From: Hymenopellis radicata
Lineage: Eukaryota > Basidiomycota > Agaricomycetes > Agaricales > Physalacriaceae
Assembly: GCA_015501595.1 (NCBI GenBank)
Contig: JADNRX010000428.1
Location: 1 to 44,237 of the forward strand
Reading direction: 5' to 3'
Length of the DNA: 44,237 nt
The notes under the pieces were generated by a model. It saw nothing but the letters and a program-made list of their open reading frames with translations. It searched no databases and was not told where the DNA came from. The number at the start of each line of letters is the position of its first letter. Positions within the stretch are counted from its first letter, which is position 1. Shown one piece after another: positions 1-9,161 of the stretch. The translations under genes were made by a program, and so were the position numbers.

Positions 1-149
1 AGAAGGCCAGAATAGAGGAAGCCGAGTCCAGGGATCATTATCCAGACGAGAGCGGTACTAGTCAACGTCCATGCAATGTCTCCGAGATTGAAGAGGGAAC
101 TGGTTCCATTGCTATCGGTGGCAATAATGTCGCCCGCTAGAATGTGCAT
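1..149 (-). CDS. Ammonium transporter (Amt/Mep), N-terminal fragment
   Basis: Amt/Mep channels carry ammonium across the plasma membrane. Read on the minus strand from an ATG at 147-149, the 49 visible residues are a short polar N-terminus (MHILAGDIIATDSNGTSS), then an LGDIAW motif and a first membrane helix ending in PGLGFLYSGL. That is the family's characteristic first transmembrane segment. The gene runs off the left edge, so only the first exon, or part of it, is visible. The start was chosen because the helix follows at the normal distance; an upstream in-frame start cannot be excluded. The call rests on recognising the TM1 signature, not on a search. Confidence 0.82.
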   Translation of the reverse strand, partial: MHILAGDIIATDSNGTSSLFNLGDIAWTLTSTALVWIMIPGLGFLYSGL

Positions 150-471
150 GAGTGACGCGAAATCATAGAAGAAATAGAAGACGTACAGGCGGTGTACGTG
201 ATATTAAGCATACTAAATGAACGAAAGGAAGGAGCAAAGCCAACGAAATGAACAATACCCTATACAGGTTATAAACGATTCACCAAGCCCCCTTATGCGC
301 GATCAATCGTTGAAGCGATGACAGGGCACAGACATCGATGAATGCATTGATGTTGGAGCGGGGGAAATACGATCAAGTCAACTGTCGAGCTGGGCGTCCA
401 CCAAATCACCGATTTCGTGCGGAGAGGCCTCCCATTTCGACAAGCCCCTCATGTCGGTCAGCCACAAAAAG
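150..471. other. Intergenic: ammonium transporter promoter side
   Basis: No coding region is supported here. The stretch lies between the ammonium transporter start and the 3' end of the F-box-like gene. It presumably holds the transporter promoter and the neighbour's 3' UTR, but no recognisable site was found. Confidence 0.4.
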
Positions 472-1435
472 CTAATCCGCTTGGCTGACTGCCAAGGGCG
501 TATCTGGCTTCTTTAAATGCGCATCCACAACCTCCCACAAGTCGTCTGCATCGTCCGGAAGGTAACCCCAATCCACCGTCGGATCGTGGTTCTTCTCGTA
601 ACACAATAAGCCCTTCACATTCCTATAAAAGGCTCGTGGGCACACGAAAACAAATCGAGGGTCCTCGATGTGAATGTTTTCGACGAAATCGAGCATCCCG
701 CCGAAATCTCGCGAGACCCCGACGACCTCGACGATGACCGCTCGCAGTGTTGGCGGTGCCGCATGGAGGATGGGCTCAATGAAGAGGTCGATACCCCAGC
801 GGAAGAGAGTACAGCTGAAGTAGTCGTCGGGGGCGTAATCGAAGGAGATGTGAGTAAGGTTGGGACATTGTTTAAATACTTCTGACCAAGTTGGAGGGAA
901 ATCGGCCAGGCTCAAATCCTCTGTAAAGAAGATGTTGAGATGTGTTATGCTGCTAGGTAGGATCACGACCTGGCTCTTTGTCAGGTTGGTGACCGAAAGC
1001 CGTAGCGGGCTGAGGATGCTCGCGTATGGCTTGAGAATGCGATTTCGGTTCCAAAATGCCAACGATATTACACCACGACATATCGGTAGGAGATACTCGA
1101 TATGCGCACGGTAGACGTCATGGTTGATAGAAAGTGTTTTGACATTGCGTTCGAAGAAACCAGGATCATTCCGCCGAAACATTGCGCTCACAAAGAGCTG
1201 GCCCTTCCTGTAGCTATCGAGGACGACCGTGTGGTAAAGAAGAGGATCAATCCTATATTCAAAAACCTCAGAGCCTGTAACAATAGGACAGCCTAAAACC
1301 AACGGACCATTCTCGCAGAGTCTTGGAGACGAGGACAAAAGCTAAAGCACTCTTTCTGTCCATAACGACAGCAGTCTCTATCACTTGACGAGCAATATCG
1401 ACAGGGAGATTGCACAGGGTACGGTCGGGTTCCAT
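472..1435 (-). CDS. F-box-like protein of a fungal lineage-specific family
   Basis: Two exons are proposed: 1308-1435 (start ATG at 1433-1435) and 472-1252, joined across a 55 bp GT-AG intron at 1253-1307, giving 302 aa. The N-terminus (LPVDIARQVIETAVVMDRKSALAFVLVSKTLREW) is a degenerate F-box-like helical block. After the splice it reads straight into IDPLLYHTVVL, the usual sequence after the F-box in this agaricomycete family. The remainder resembles irregular leucine-rich repeats. Without the intron the N-terminal frame hits a stop and the family motif is broken, which is why the spliced model was preferred. F-box proteins usually act as SCF ubiquitin-ligase substrate adaptors; that role here is inference. 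Confidence 0.68.
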
Positions 1436-2492
1436 GATAGTAGAAGAGAAGAAACGAAAGACGCCTCTGTTGCAACAAATTCCGCGGTAACGGAGGAATA
1501 AGCGCGGTTCGCGAAATATCTGTTAGTCAGAAATCGAACGGACAGTTGGAGCCCTATATCCTTGGCCTTAAGTACGCCTACAGAGATATAAGAAATAACA
1601 CTTACGCGACGCGTGAAAGTGACGAGTTGTTCAACTTTGGTTGAAGGACGAATGGAGGAAATAATGGTGGTGGGCATCCGAGGGATTTTGATGGCAGATC
1701 AAAGCCGCAACTTAAAGTAACCGGCTCAGAAATGTTTTGCTCGTTCTCGTCGATACTCTCATAGTTTTAGTACTGTAGGACTCGAATAGACATGAATAGA
1801 CATTATACTAGATGTAGGGTAGAAAAATCAAATTATAGCAGCTGTAACGTGTGATAACTCAACATGCTCACCCATCTCTATCGTGTACCACTCATTCTCA
1901 ACCACCATCGACACGTCTGATGTAGAAATCTGTGCCACTGACTTCAGAATGACACTCTGTGATGCCTGGTGCAGCGAAACAAGTGCAGGAACAAAGTCTT
2001 GTTGCCATCCGCTCGTTTACCTTCCTTGACAGCTTGCAGTGCCTTGGTTGGTTGGTCCGGGCTTTGGTAGTGCCCGTATGTGCCCATGCTGCTAATACAT
2101 CTTTATATGTGTTAGCACTTAGATAGAGCCTGGTGAATTGACGATATACGCAAATTATCGCTCCGGCAACGCGAAACGCGCTTCGTCACAGTGACGTGAC
2201 ATACTAATTAAGGCGCGTTGGCGGGCAAATCAGTGCATCGTCGCCAGCGTCGCACTGGCTGACATTCACGCGTCGTCCTTTCAGGCATTGTACTGGACCT
2301 GTTTGGAATAAAGTTACGAAGAGTGTGCAAAATATTTCAACTTCATTTTGGAATAGACATATATAGACTATTTAAATACTTGGCTGCCTCAAAACGGCTT
2401 CGTAACTTTGGTGCCAAAGGACAAAAAATACATTTTTCGTACTGCCGAGCACCCAAAAATGGTGTGGCAGGTGCTGGCGACTGGACCAATCT
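1436..2492. other. Intergenic region between divergent F-box-type genes
   Basis: About 1 kb with no coding region I can support. It separates a minus-strand and a plus-strand gene, so it likely contains both promoters. An AT-rich TATA-like stretch (atatatagactatttaaat) lies at about 2358-2376, roughly 120 bp before the proposed start of the downstream F-box gene. A pair of near-identical short motifs (aatagacat) occurs near 1785-1803. Nothing else was identified. Confidence 0.4.
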
Positions 2493-4290
2493 ATGGCTCA
2501 CGTATTGGCTGGAGAAGCCCATGCCAAACAAAGCCAATCTGCCATCACGGACCCGGCGGATGCCACCACCACAAGTCAAGGCGGCTCCTTTCATGACACC
2601 ACAATGGCAAGTGATATGACATCTCTCCTCTCAGACGACGTCCTGGAGCACATACTGCAGTGTATGACCGACTTCCGCACTCTGCGGGCGGCTGTTCTTG
2701 TGTCTAAGCGATTCTACGAAACATACAGCGAGCATCCCAAGACAATTACGCGCAGAGTAGCATGGAACGTGGCCGGTCCCGCTCTTCCCCAAGCCATGAG
2801 GCTTGTTCGACATCCAGTGGTAGCCGATGACGATGACGACAGCGACGACGACGACGACGAAGAGCGCTCCGTACCGTTTGATTTTAACGTTGATGCATCC
2901 GTCGAAACAACAGATGGCTCGCCTCTTACGGTTCAAGAACAAGAACAACTCAGTGTCTTTGCTGAATGTGCCAGTAAACTCGAGGATATCTTCAGTTTCA
3001 GGTGGGCTTAATTGGAACATTTCGCGCTCTACACGCCGTAAATCACTGTTTGTAGGTACAAAGATCGCTCGTCCAAGCAAAGCAAACTGAACTCGCTGGA
3101 ATCGTGGCGCTTCCGACGTGCCGTGTTCCGTTTGAATCTCTATTCCCGAATCTTCAATCTCTCGATGTATAGGCCGGCCAATCTAGAGTTTGACGACGAC
3201 GAGCAGGTGGAAGCCAAACATCAAAAGGACTTGTCAGCCAAGAAAGCGTTCTTGGTTGACTTCTTACCCGAAGAATTAGTGGAGCTCTATGCGGTCAGCC
3301 ACTTTCTTCTGGACCTTGCAGACTGGGCATCCTACTGTGGCACGGGATATGTGGACTGTATGTGTGCATTCCTAAAGATCCTAGCCTCTCTTACCTACTG
3401 CTCTTCAGCATTGATGCAGTGTCGCGACATGACGCTAGCTGTTGGACCTCAAAGGATATTGGAAGCTTACGAGACTGGTTCATTTACCCCGATAATAGAC
3501 CAAGCAGATGGAGACATGGATGGAGATCTGATTAGTGATGCCGAGGAACGATTTCTGGAGGGATACCTCTCGGTGCCATTGACTTCGATTTGGGAACGAC
3601 GAAAGGTCACGCCGCCCAAGCTGCCGACCGAACTTGACAGCACAATTTGGTACTCCATTTTGGAAAATGTTCAAGAACATGACACCTGTAGGTTCTCCAA
3701 GCTCACTTGGATCCTCATGTGTATTAAGATGGTTCAGGCACTCTGTGTAATCATGCGAAAGGAATCAACATATGGAATGAGTCGAGTAAGAACGTCCTTC
3801 CTTCTTCCAGCCATTTCATTGATTTATATATCAGATTGGGACTATCTTCAAGGCCTTCCCGCATTCAACATAGTTAATCTGCACCGTCTACTCATGGGAA
3901 GGCTTCGGGACACCTACCATATAACGAACCGCCTGCACACCGAATGCAGCAAACTTGCCGTCCCGTCGACATCCCGCTTTCTCTCCCGGCTGATTGATCA
4001 GATGTTCTCTTTGAAAACCCCTGAGTACGATGCATGGCAGAACGTCTTTGATCTGATCTGCACGGAGTGCTTGCAACAGTTCATGACGAGCCATCTGCAT
4101 CTCTGGCTTCTCGCGACGATGCGTGCGGCCGGGATCCTGTACAGGACGACTGTTGGTACGGGTACAGTTGTCGGACCAGGTCCACAACTCCACGCATGCT
4201 ACAAAGCTCAACGTGAGTGTGCTTCTTCGAACGTTTTCCCGAAGTGACACGCAATATCAATAGCATCTCTGCCCGCAAACGCGGTTCTAA
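2493..4290 (+). pseudogene. F-box protein gene, frameshifted near the 3' end (paralogue of 41583-43434)
   Basis: Exons proposed: 2493-3001, 3056-3357, 3409-3687, 3729-3785, 3835-4212 and 4264-4290, with introns of 41-54 bp. An F-box (SLLSDDVLEHILQCMTDFRTLRAAVLVSKRFYETYSEHPKTI) is followed by an acidic Asp-rich stretch, then YKDRSS and AVGPQRILEAYETG, both shared with the paralogue at the other end of the window. Splice phases agree between the copies up to exon 5. In exon 5 the conserved tail DCWYGYxCRTQxHNxxHAxKLNHLC is spread over three frames. One base appears lost in a G run (4131-4133) and one in a C run (4176-4177), so the intact tail cannot be made as written. The start could also be the later ATG at 2604. 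Either recent pseudogenisation or base-calling errors would explain this. Confidence 0.65.
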
Positions 4291-4463
4291 ATACACAGGG
4301 GAGTGTGTTCTACTAATGCCGTTATGATACATTACAGTTCGTGTGTTCGTCGACGTTAAGCTAAGTACATCATATCGTACATATCGGATATCCGAATAGT
4401 CCTTTCACGAGCGTTGGTCTATCCACTTCGAGCAGTAGGATAATAAGATAGTCCATCTCTCAG

Positions 4464-6068
4464 TTACATAGCATATGCTCCATGTTCCACCTGAGCATAC
4501 TCGGCATCCTCTGGCGTGGACGGTATCGAGCACTCCGATCCATTAGTGAGGTTCGCCCCCATGCCCGTCCCATCCGCCGTCCAGACGTCCGTCGTCAGTC
4601 GCGCGGGCACCACCTGCCTTAGCGGCGCAAACGGGGACTTTGCCGGGTCCGCAGGCGAGAACGTGAACAATATACAATCCTTGACGCTCAGCCCGCCCGC
4701 CTTGAACGCCGCGACCTTCACCGAATTCTGTATCCTTATCTCCCCACTGAACGCGACCCATGTGGGCCCGTCGCCCTATAATATGGCGTAGCATGAGCTC
4801 CAGGCTGAGATTAAAGCCAGAAAGACCTCACCGCGTGCGCAAAGGTAGCTTCCCCGATGTTATCCACCCTCCATATGTCCGTTTTCGTGGACGAGATCAT
4901 AGCGTGTCTGACATCGACAGTCGCCTGCCGCATCAGCTGTATCCGAGTCGCACGCTTGCCGATCAGGTTGGCTGTGGGACCATACGGTAAGAAGGCGGCG
5001 AGAGAATATGCGGAGGATTCTAATGTTAGATGGAACGGGATGGGCTGGGCCATGCAGAATATGCGGGAGGCGGGGATGTAGAGCTTGGTCTTGATGTCGG
5101 CGGTGTTGGACTGTCGAGAGGCGATTTGGGATTCGTAGAGCTTCCACTCGGGCTCTAGTATGAAGCCTAGGCGGTTAGTTCGAAGAGGAGAGGGTAAAGG
5201 CACAGCCGGGCGAGTGCGGGGATGATAGACGAAGGGCGTGGACAGTATGCTGAACACCGCGTGGTGAACAACCATTACAAGAGGAGAAACGGGACCCACA
5301 TGTTTCCTATGCTCTTTCCAAAAAGACTGCCCTTCACGAGGGGAACTGGATTGGGCTTTACCAGCGTTGCGGTAACGTTGTACTGGTCTAGATGTGAGTA
5401 ATACTGTCGACAAATCGAATGGGAACTTATATCTCACGTCTATTGCCGCAGTGAAACCAGGAAGGCCGTCCAATTTCACGTCGTATGTAGGCGGTAGAGG
5501 CTATTAACAACCAGTCAGTACACGGACGCTTCAGGAATAAAAATAGTTACGTATGTGTTATTTGCGTGAACAAACGTAGCCGGAAGACTGCAGCGAAAGT
5601 CCATCGTCATCGGACACGTCGAATTACTTGGATCCTTAATCCACAGAATGACAGTCTCAGAACATAGCTTCGCGGTGACCATACCGCCCGCTGCCAATTC
5701 ATGCAGCCGAAGACGTCCATCTACCTAGTCATCCGAATCGTTGTAAGACCCTTCTCCGATTGAAAGATTAGGGCGCGCCCTACCTTGACTTCCACGCTCG
5801 TTATGCCGTCAGGCTTCGTGACCTCGATGCTTCCCTCCACAGAGCTAGCAGACCCATACACGGGGAGGTCTATATTATCTTCCTGCGCGTTCAGGCGCAG
5901 GCGCGCGCCGCGACTTTTAGATTCCTTTACAAACTGGCCCGAGGGCCGGGGCCGGAGTCCTTGTCCCAGCGCGATGCGCTGCTCGTGGCGCTGGGGCTCG
6001 ACAGTATACGACGGGCTGCGCAGGAAATCAGGATAGGACGGGGGACTGATAGTAGTCGACATGGCCAT
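4464..6068 (-). CDS. Arrestin-like protein
   Basis: Six exons close exactly in frame to 444 aa: 5784-6068, 5551-5724, 5438-5500, 5300-5382, 4832-5249 and 4464-4775, with introns of 50-59 bp. The N-terminal half has the arrestin-N beta-sandwich pattern (SVEGSIEVTKPDGITSVEVKVDGRLRLHELA). Then come the family motifs LPPTYDVKLDGLPGFTAAIDYNVTATL and ILSTPFVYHPRTRP, and an arrestin-C-like half (LYIPASRIFCMAQPIPFHLTLESS). Fungal arrestin-like proteins are usually cytosolic adaptors that recruit ubiquitin ligases to plasma-membrane cargo. No PPxY motif is obvious in the C-terminus, so the E3-binding role is unproven. Two possible starts six bases apart exist (6068 and 6062). Confidence 0.82.
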
Positions 6069-6952
6069 GGGATAGGATGGGAGCGTGGAGACAGGTGTTA
6101 GTCTTAATAGGCCGGCCCATCCACATTAGTCTCCGTTACGTCCACATGCAAACCTTCTCCGGCTTCCGTATTCAGTTTCCGGCAATTAAGGTAGCCTCAT
6201 GAGGCTTTTGAGGGCTTTTGGAGGAACATCATCTGTGTGGTGACGGCGTAAGACCTGGGGAGTACCATGGCAGTAATGCACCACACATAGTTGGTGGTGG
6301 TCGAGTGAGAAGGGCGAGTAAGATCGCGTGTTTTCTGATCGGGAATATCTCAGGATCTCACAGGAGCCTGCGGAAGAACAGCTTTGATGATATTTCTTCA
6401 CACCGCGCACGAGAATAGGTATTGACAACAATCAGCGAAATCGTGGCGCCATTAAATTCCGTTCATGGATTCAACACGAAGTGTTACATAAAGGGAAGAG
6501 GTGAACGATCGAGATGAAAGATGCAGAGCTCACAGAACTAGACTAGAGATGTCCCAATGAAAGCACAACTATACTTCCTTAATGTGTACTATTTACCTAT
6601 GGTTGATGTTCCATGCATATGTAGGTCATGTCCGAACATTCAAGAGGAGGTGCTGAGACCACACGCAGGGCCCGCGAGCAAAAGCTTGCCAATGTAGATT
6701 GGTATCAGTGCTCCCCGAGAAGCTTTTCATTTCGCAAGCCCTTCAGCACAACCAAGGTACCGTTTTAGCTTTCAGCCGAGTCAGACAGCACGGATTTGGG
6801 AAGCACCTATCGATAAACGGTAACGCAAGAGCTATGCCAGTAGTGTCGCATGGTTGCCGTGCGCACAAGATGGTGGTGGTGCCAAAGAGGGCTTTGTGCC
6901 CCGTCGTAGGGTGTGGCGTATAAAGGTCATGCACATCCATGATTAGACACCT
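6069..6952. other. Divergent promoter region
   Basis: Almost 0.9 kb between the arrestin-like gene (-) and the DUF6699-like gene (+). No convincing coding region was found. The only clear element is the TATA-like box close to 6953, listed separately. Confidence 0.4.
6918..6926 (+). promoter_or_regulatory. TATA-like box upstream of the DUF6699-like gene
   Basis: The sequence gtataaagg lies about 30 bp before the ATG at 6953. This implies a very short 5' leader if the box is used. Assigned by motif and position only. Confidence 0.4.
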
Positions 6953-7759
6953 ATGCCTTCTTCGTCTTCATCCCAAAGGTCGGTCCGCTTTGACACTGAG
7001 GGGAATGACGAGTACAGTGTGAAGCACCACGCTGGTGCGGCACCGACGCGAGGTGTGGCGCCAGCGCCTGTACGTTTCCGCCCGCCAGCGCCATTCCATG
7101 TGACCATGACACCATCGCCGCCTTCACCTATCTCGCCGGCTGCGTTCTTTACACACATACAGAGTGTTCCTCCTCGTATGACGCGGCCTGTCTTGACCCG
7201 GACTGTAGCGAATATTCCATCATTCCCGCCTCATAACTATATCCCAAATCCGAGGGCAACACCAGCAAGCGCGTCGACGCCACGTACATATTACGTCTCG
7301 ACACAAGGAGGGAATGCAACCCTTCCCCCTCCAACTCCTCGTCTCTCACCTACTGAGTTACCGCCCGAGGAAGACGTCCCAGTGTGCCCGCTTCCCTCCG
7401 CGTCACCAGGACTTTCCGGCATATGGGTCGATTTGGCAGGGGATGACCGTGACTTTGACGAACTCGACGTCAAGAAGCCAGCTACCACACCTCCTTGTTC
7501 CTCTATGACTCTGTGGTCAGAGTATTTCGCTTGGGATATCGCAGTACACGGATCTCCAGTATCCATCGGAGACGTCGTCACGGCCATTCGAGAGTCCCTT
7601 AGCATGGGGGTGACGGAAGCGGAATTTGAGGTGTTGTGTCCTGGCCAAGAGATGAAGGATGTGCTATGTAGGAGGTATTTCTTAAGAAAGACTATTTTTG
7701 TGGGGTTGGAGGCGACGAAGGAGCCGGGCGTGTGGATCTTTCGTGTTGAGGAGCCATAG
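6953..7759 (+). CDS. DUF6699-like hypothetical protein
   Basis: A single exon of 268 aa. The first 160 or so residues are low-complexity, rich in Pro, Ser and Thr, and probably disordered. The C-terminal 100 residues form a compact domain (LWSEYFAWDIAVHGSPVSIGDVVTAIRESLSMGVTEAEFEVL...FLRKTIFVGLEATKEPGVWIFRVEEP). It resembles the basidiomycete DUF6699 domain, in which a W-D-I strand is followed by 'PVTIGDVL.AI' and a later 'F.GL' motif. The function of that family is unknown. The start is the first ATG, 30 bp after a TATA-like box. The family name is from memory of the pattern and is less certain than the gene itself. Confidence 0.68.
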   Translation: MPSSSSSQRSVRFDTEGNDEYSVKHHAGAAPTRGVAPAPVRFRPPAPFHVTMTPSPPSPISPAAFFTHIQSVPPRMTRPVLTRTVANIPSFPPHNYIPNPRATPASASTPRTYYVSTQGGNATLPPPTPRLSPTELPPEEDVPVCPLPSASPGLSGIWVDLAGDDRDFDELDVKKPATTPPCSSMTLWSEYFAWDIAVHGSPVSIGDVVTAIRESLSMGVTEAEFEVLCPGQEMKDVLCRRYFLRKTIFVGLEATKEPGVWIFRVEEP

Positions 7760-7900
7760 TTTACTTTTGACATTACGCCACAATTTGGGTCTAAGATACA
7801 CAGTCAATCATACAGCTTCGAAGAGAACGTCATGTACCTTAAGGACAAGCCATAGTCGGAATAAACACCCTTGTAATTCCAAGCTTCTAAATCTAGTCAT

Positions 7901-8728
7901 TTAAACACCGTACACTCTCCGCGCATTCTCTCTACCCAACTTCATCACACGTTCCGCATCCCATTCATCTCCCCACAGGTTCGCAACAAACTGCGCCGTC
8001 CACGGAATCATCGCACTATGGCAGAGCGGCAGGCGGCCCTTCATCCCCTGCAACGAACCGTACAAATTATTGGGCACCATATACGGCGCGTCCGTCTCTA
8101 GCAGTATCCGTGGCCGGGACTCCCCCTTCATGCCCCTCACCAGCTCCGCCGTATTCAGGTTAGACGCATAAGTAATCACGCCCGTCACACCAATGTGCAG
8201 ATTCGGGAACCAGTCTAGGAGGCGCTGGGCAAAGGCCGGGGCGTCGGTGAAGCAGTGTATGTGGATGCGCCAGTCGCGCGGGACGAGGTCTTTGAGGATG
8301 GCTTCGGTGTCCGAGTCGGCTTCGCGGGTGTGGATGGTCAGAGGCTTATTGAGCGAGACGGCGAGCAGGAGCTGCTGACGGAATACGTCTACTTGGATAG
8401 AGCGGGGAGAGTTGTCGTAATGGAAATCGAGGCCGATTTCACCTAAACCGACGTTGAGAGGGTGGGCGAGGGCTTCACAGATATCTTTTTCTACTGCGGG
8501 AGTATAATCTTTAGCGTTGTGTCTGTTCAGGTATCTTAGCCTAGATGAAATGGGATGTTGATGATCAACACTTACGGATGGACACCGATGACAAAGTTGT
8601 ACTTGATGCCGTCGTATTTGGTATCCGCGATTTCTCGCCATTGGGATATGACCGGCGCTTCACACCAGACGTCTACGATGGAGTGGATGTTACGTCCTGC
8701 GTAGACATCCCGGACAAAGTCTGCAATC
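7901..8728 (-). pseudogene. TatD-family hydrolase gene, 3' portion, separated from its 5' end by a retrotransposon
   Basis: This is the downstream part of a TatD-type metal-dependent hydrolase (DNase/deoxyribonuclease family). Exons are 8576-8728 and 7901-8522, with a 53 bp intron at 8523-8575. Visible signatures are VIGVHPH, VGLGEIGLDFHYD (metal-binding Glu), FRQQLLLAVSLNKPLTIHTREAD, IHIHCFTD and LLETDAPY (catalytic Asp). The family N-terminus with the DTHTHL motif is missing here and is found at 13499-13774. Removing the intervening element and one target copy joins the two parts in frame as ...AFNSIADFVRDVYAGRN.... The gene is therefore broken within a coding exon, on the strand opposite the element. 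Confidence 0.85.
8719..8728. repeat. Target-site duplication, 5' copy
   Basis: GTCTGCAATC matches 13499-13508 exactly. If the preceding AAA counts as target rather than poly(A), the duplication is 13 bp (8716-8728). The bases belong to the TatD coding exon. Confidence 0.88.
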
Positions 8729-8729
8729 C

Positions 8730-9161
8730 GAGGATGGGCACGGCGCAGCGGACAGATCGTGCAAGACCTTCCACAATGCCAACGAAGCCATGATCAAGCG
8801 GAACCCGGATATGCACTACACGTACTATCCCACTCGCGACCCAGTTACCTGGCAGAGGGATGACGACGCACAACACACCCATCAGCCTCCCCAAACACAG
8901 CCACATCCCGCCCCCGTACATCACTCCCGACCTATGCCGCACTTCGACCTCGAAGACATCGCAGTACCGGCGAAGTCAAAGCAGAGACCACCCGCTAAAC
9001 TCTCCACACCAAACAACACGCCCTTGGGCCCGAGGCCGCCGCGTGCGGGAACTACCCAAACGACGCTTCCCTTTGCTACCACGTCCCGACGAAGCAGTGT
9101 TAGCACGCCTGGCAGAAGCGGCACTCCGAGGTCATTGAGCCCCACGGGTCCGTTGACTTAA
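8730..9161 (+). CDS. LINE ORF1 C-terminal part (partial)
   Basis: The frame is open from the insertion junction and ends at TAA 9159-9161. The readable part (…CKTFHNANEAMIKRNPDMHYTYYPTRDPVTWQRDDD…) matches the C-terminal style of ORF1 proteins in agaricomycete LINEs. A Pro/Ser/Thr-rich tail follows. No zinc knuckle or nucleic-acid-binding domain remains in this copy, and no N-terminal methionine is present. Confidence 0.6.
   Translation, partial: EDGHGAADRSCKTFHNANEAMIKRNPDMHYTYYPTRDPVTWQRDDDAQHTHQPPQTQPHPAPVHHSRPMPHFDLEDIAVPAKSKQRPPAKLSTPNNTPLGPRPPRAGTTQTTLPFATTSRRSSVSTPGRSGTPRSLSPTGPLT

Noticed and set aside
1253..1338. Unspliced start (MSSSPRLCENGPLVLG...) for the F-box-like gene
   Set aside because: It would lose the conserved N-terminal block; a canonical 55 bp intron joins SKTLREW to IDPLLYHTVVL.
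2631..3080. 149 aa minus-strand open frame over the F-box exon
   Set aside because: The plus strand carries the F-box and the splice-linked homology to the paralogue.
7291..7773. 160 aa minus-strand open frame
   Set aside because: It is a shadow of the DUF6699-like gene, whose plus-strand frame has the recognisable domain.
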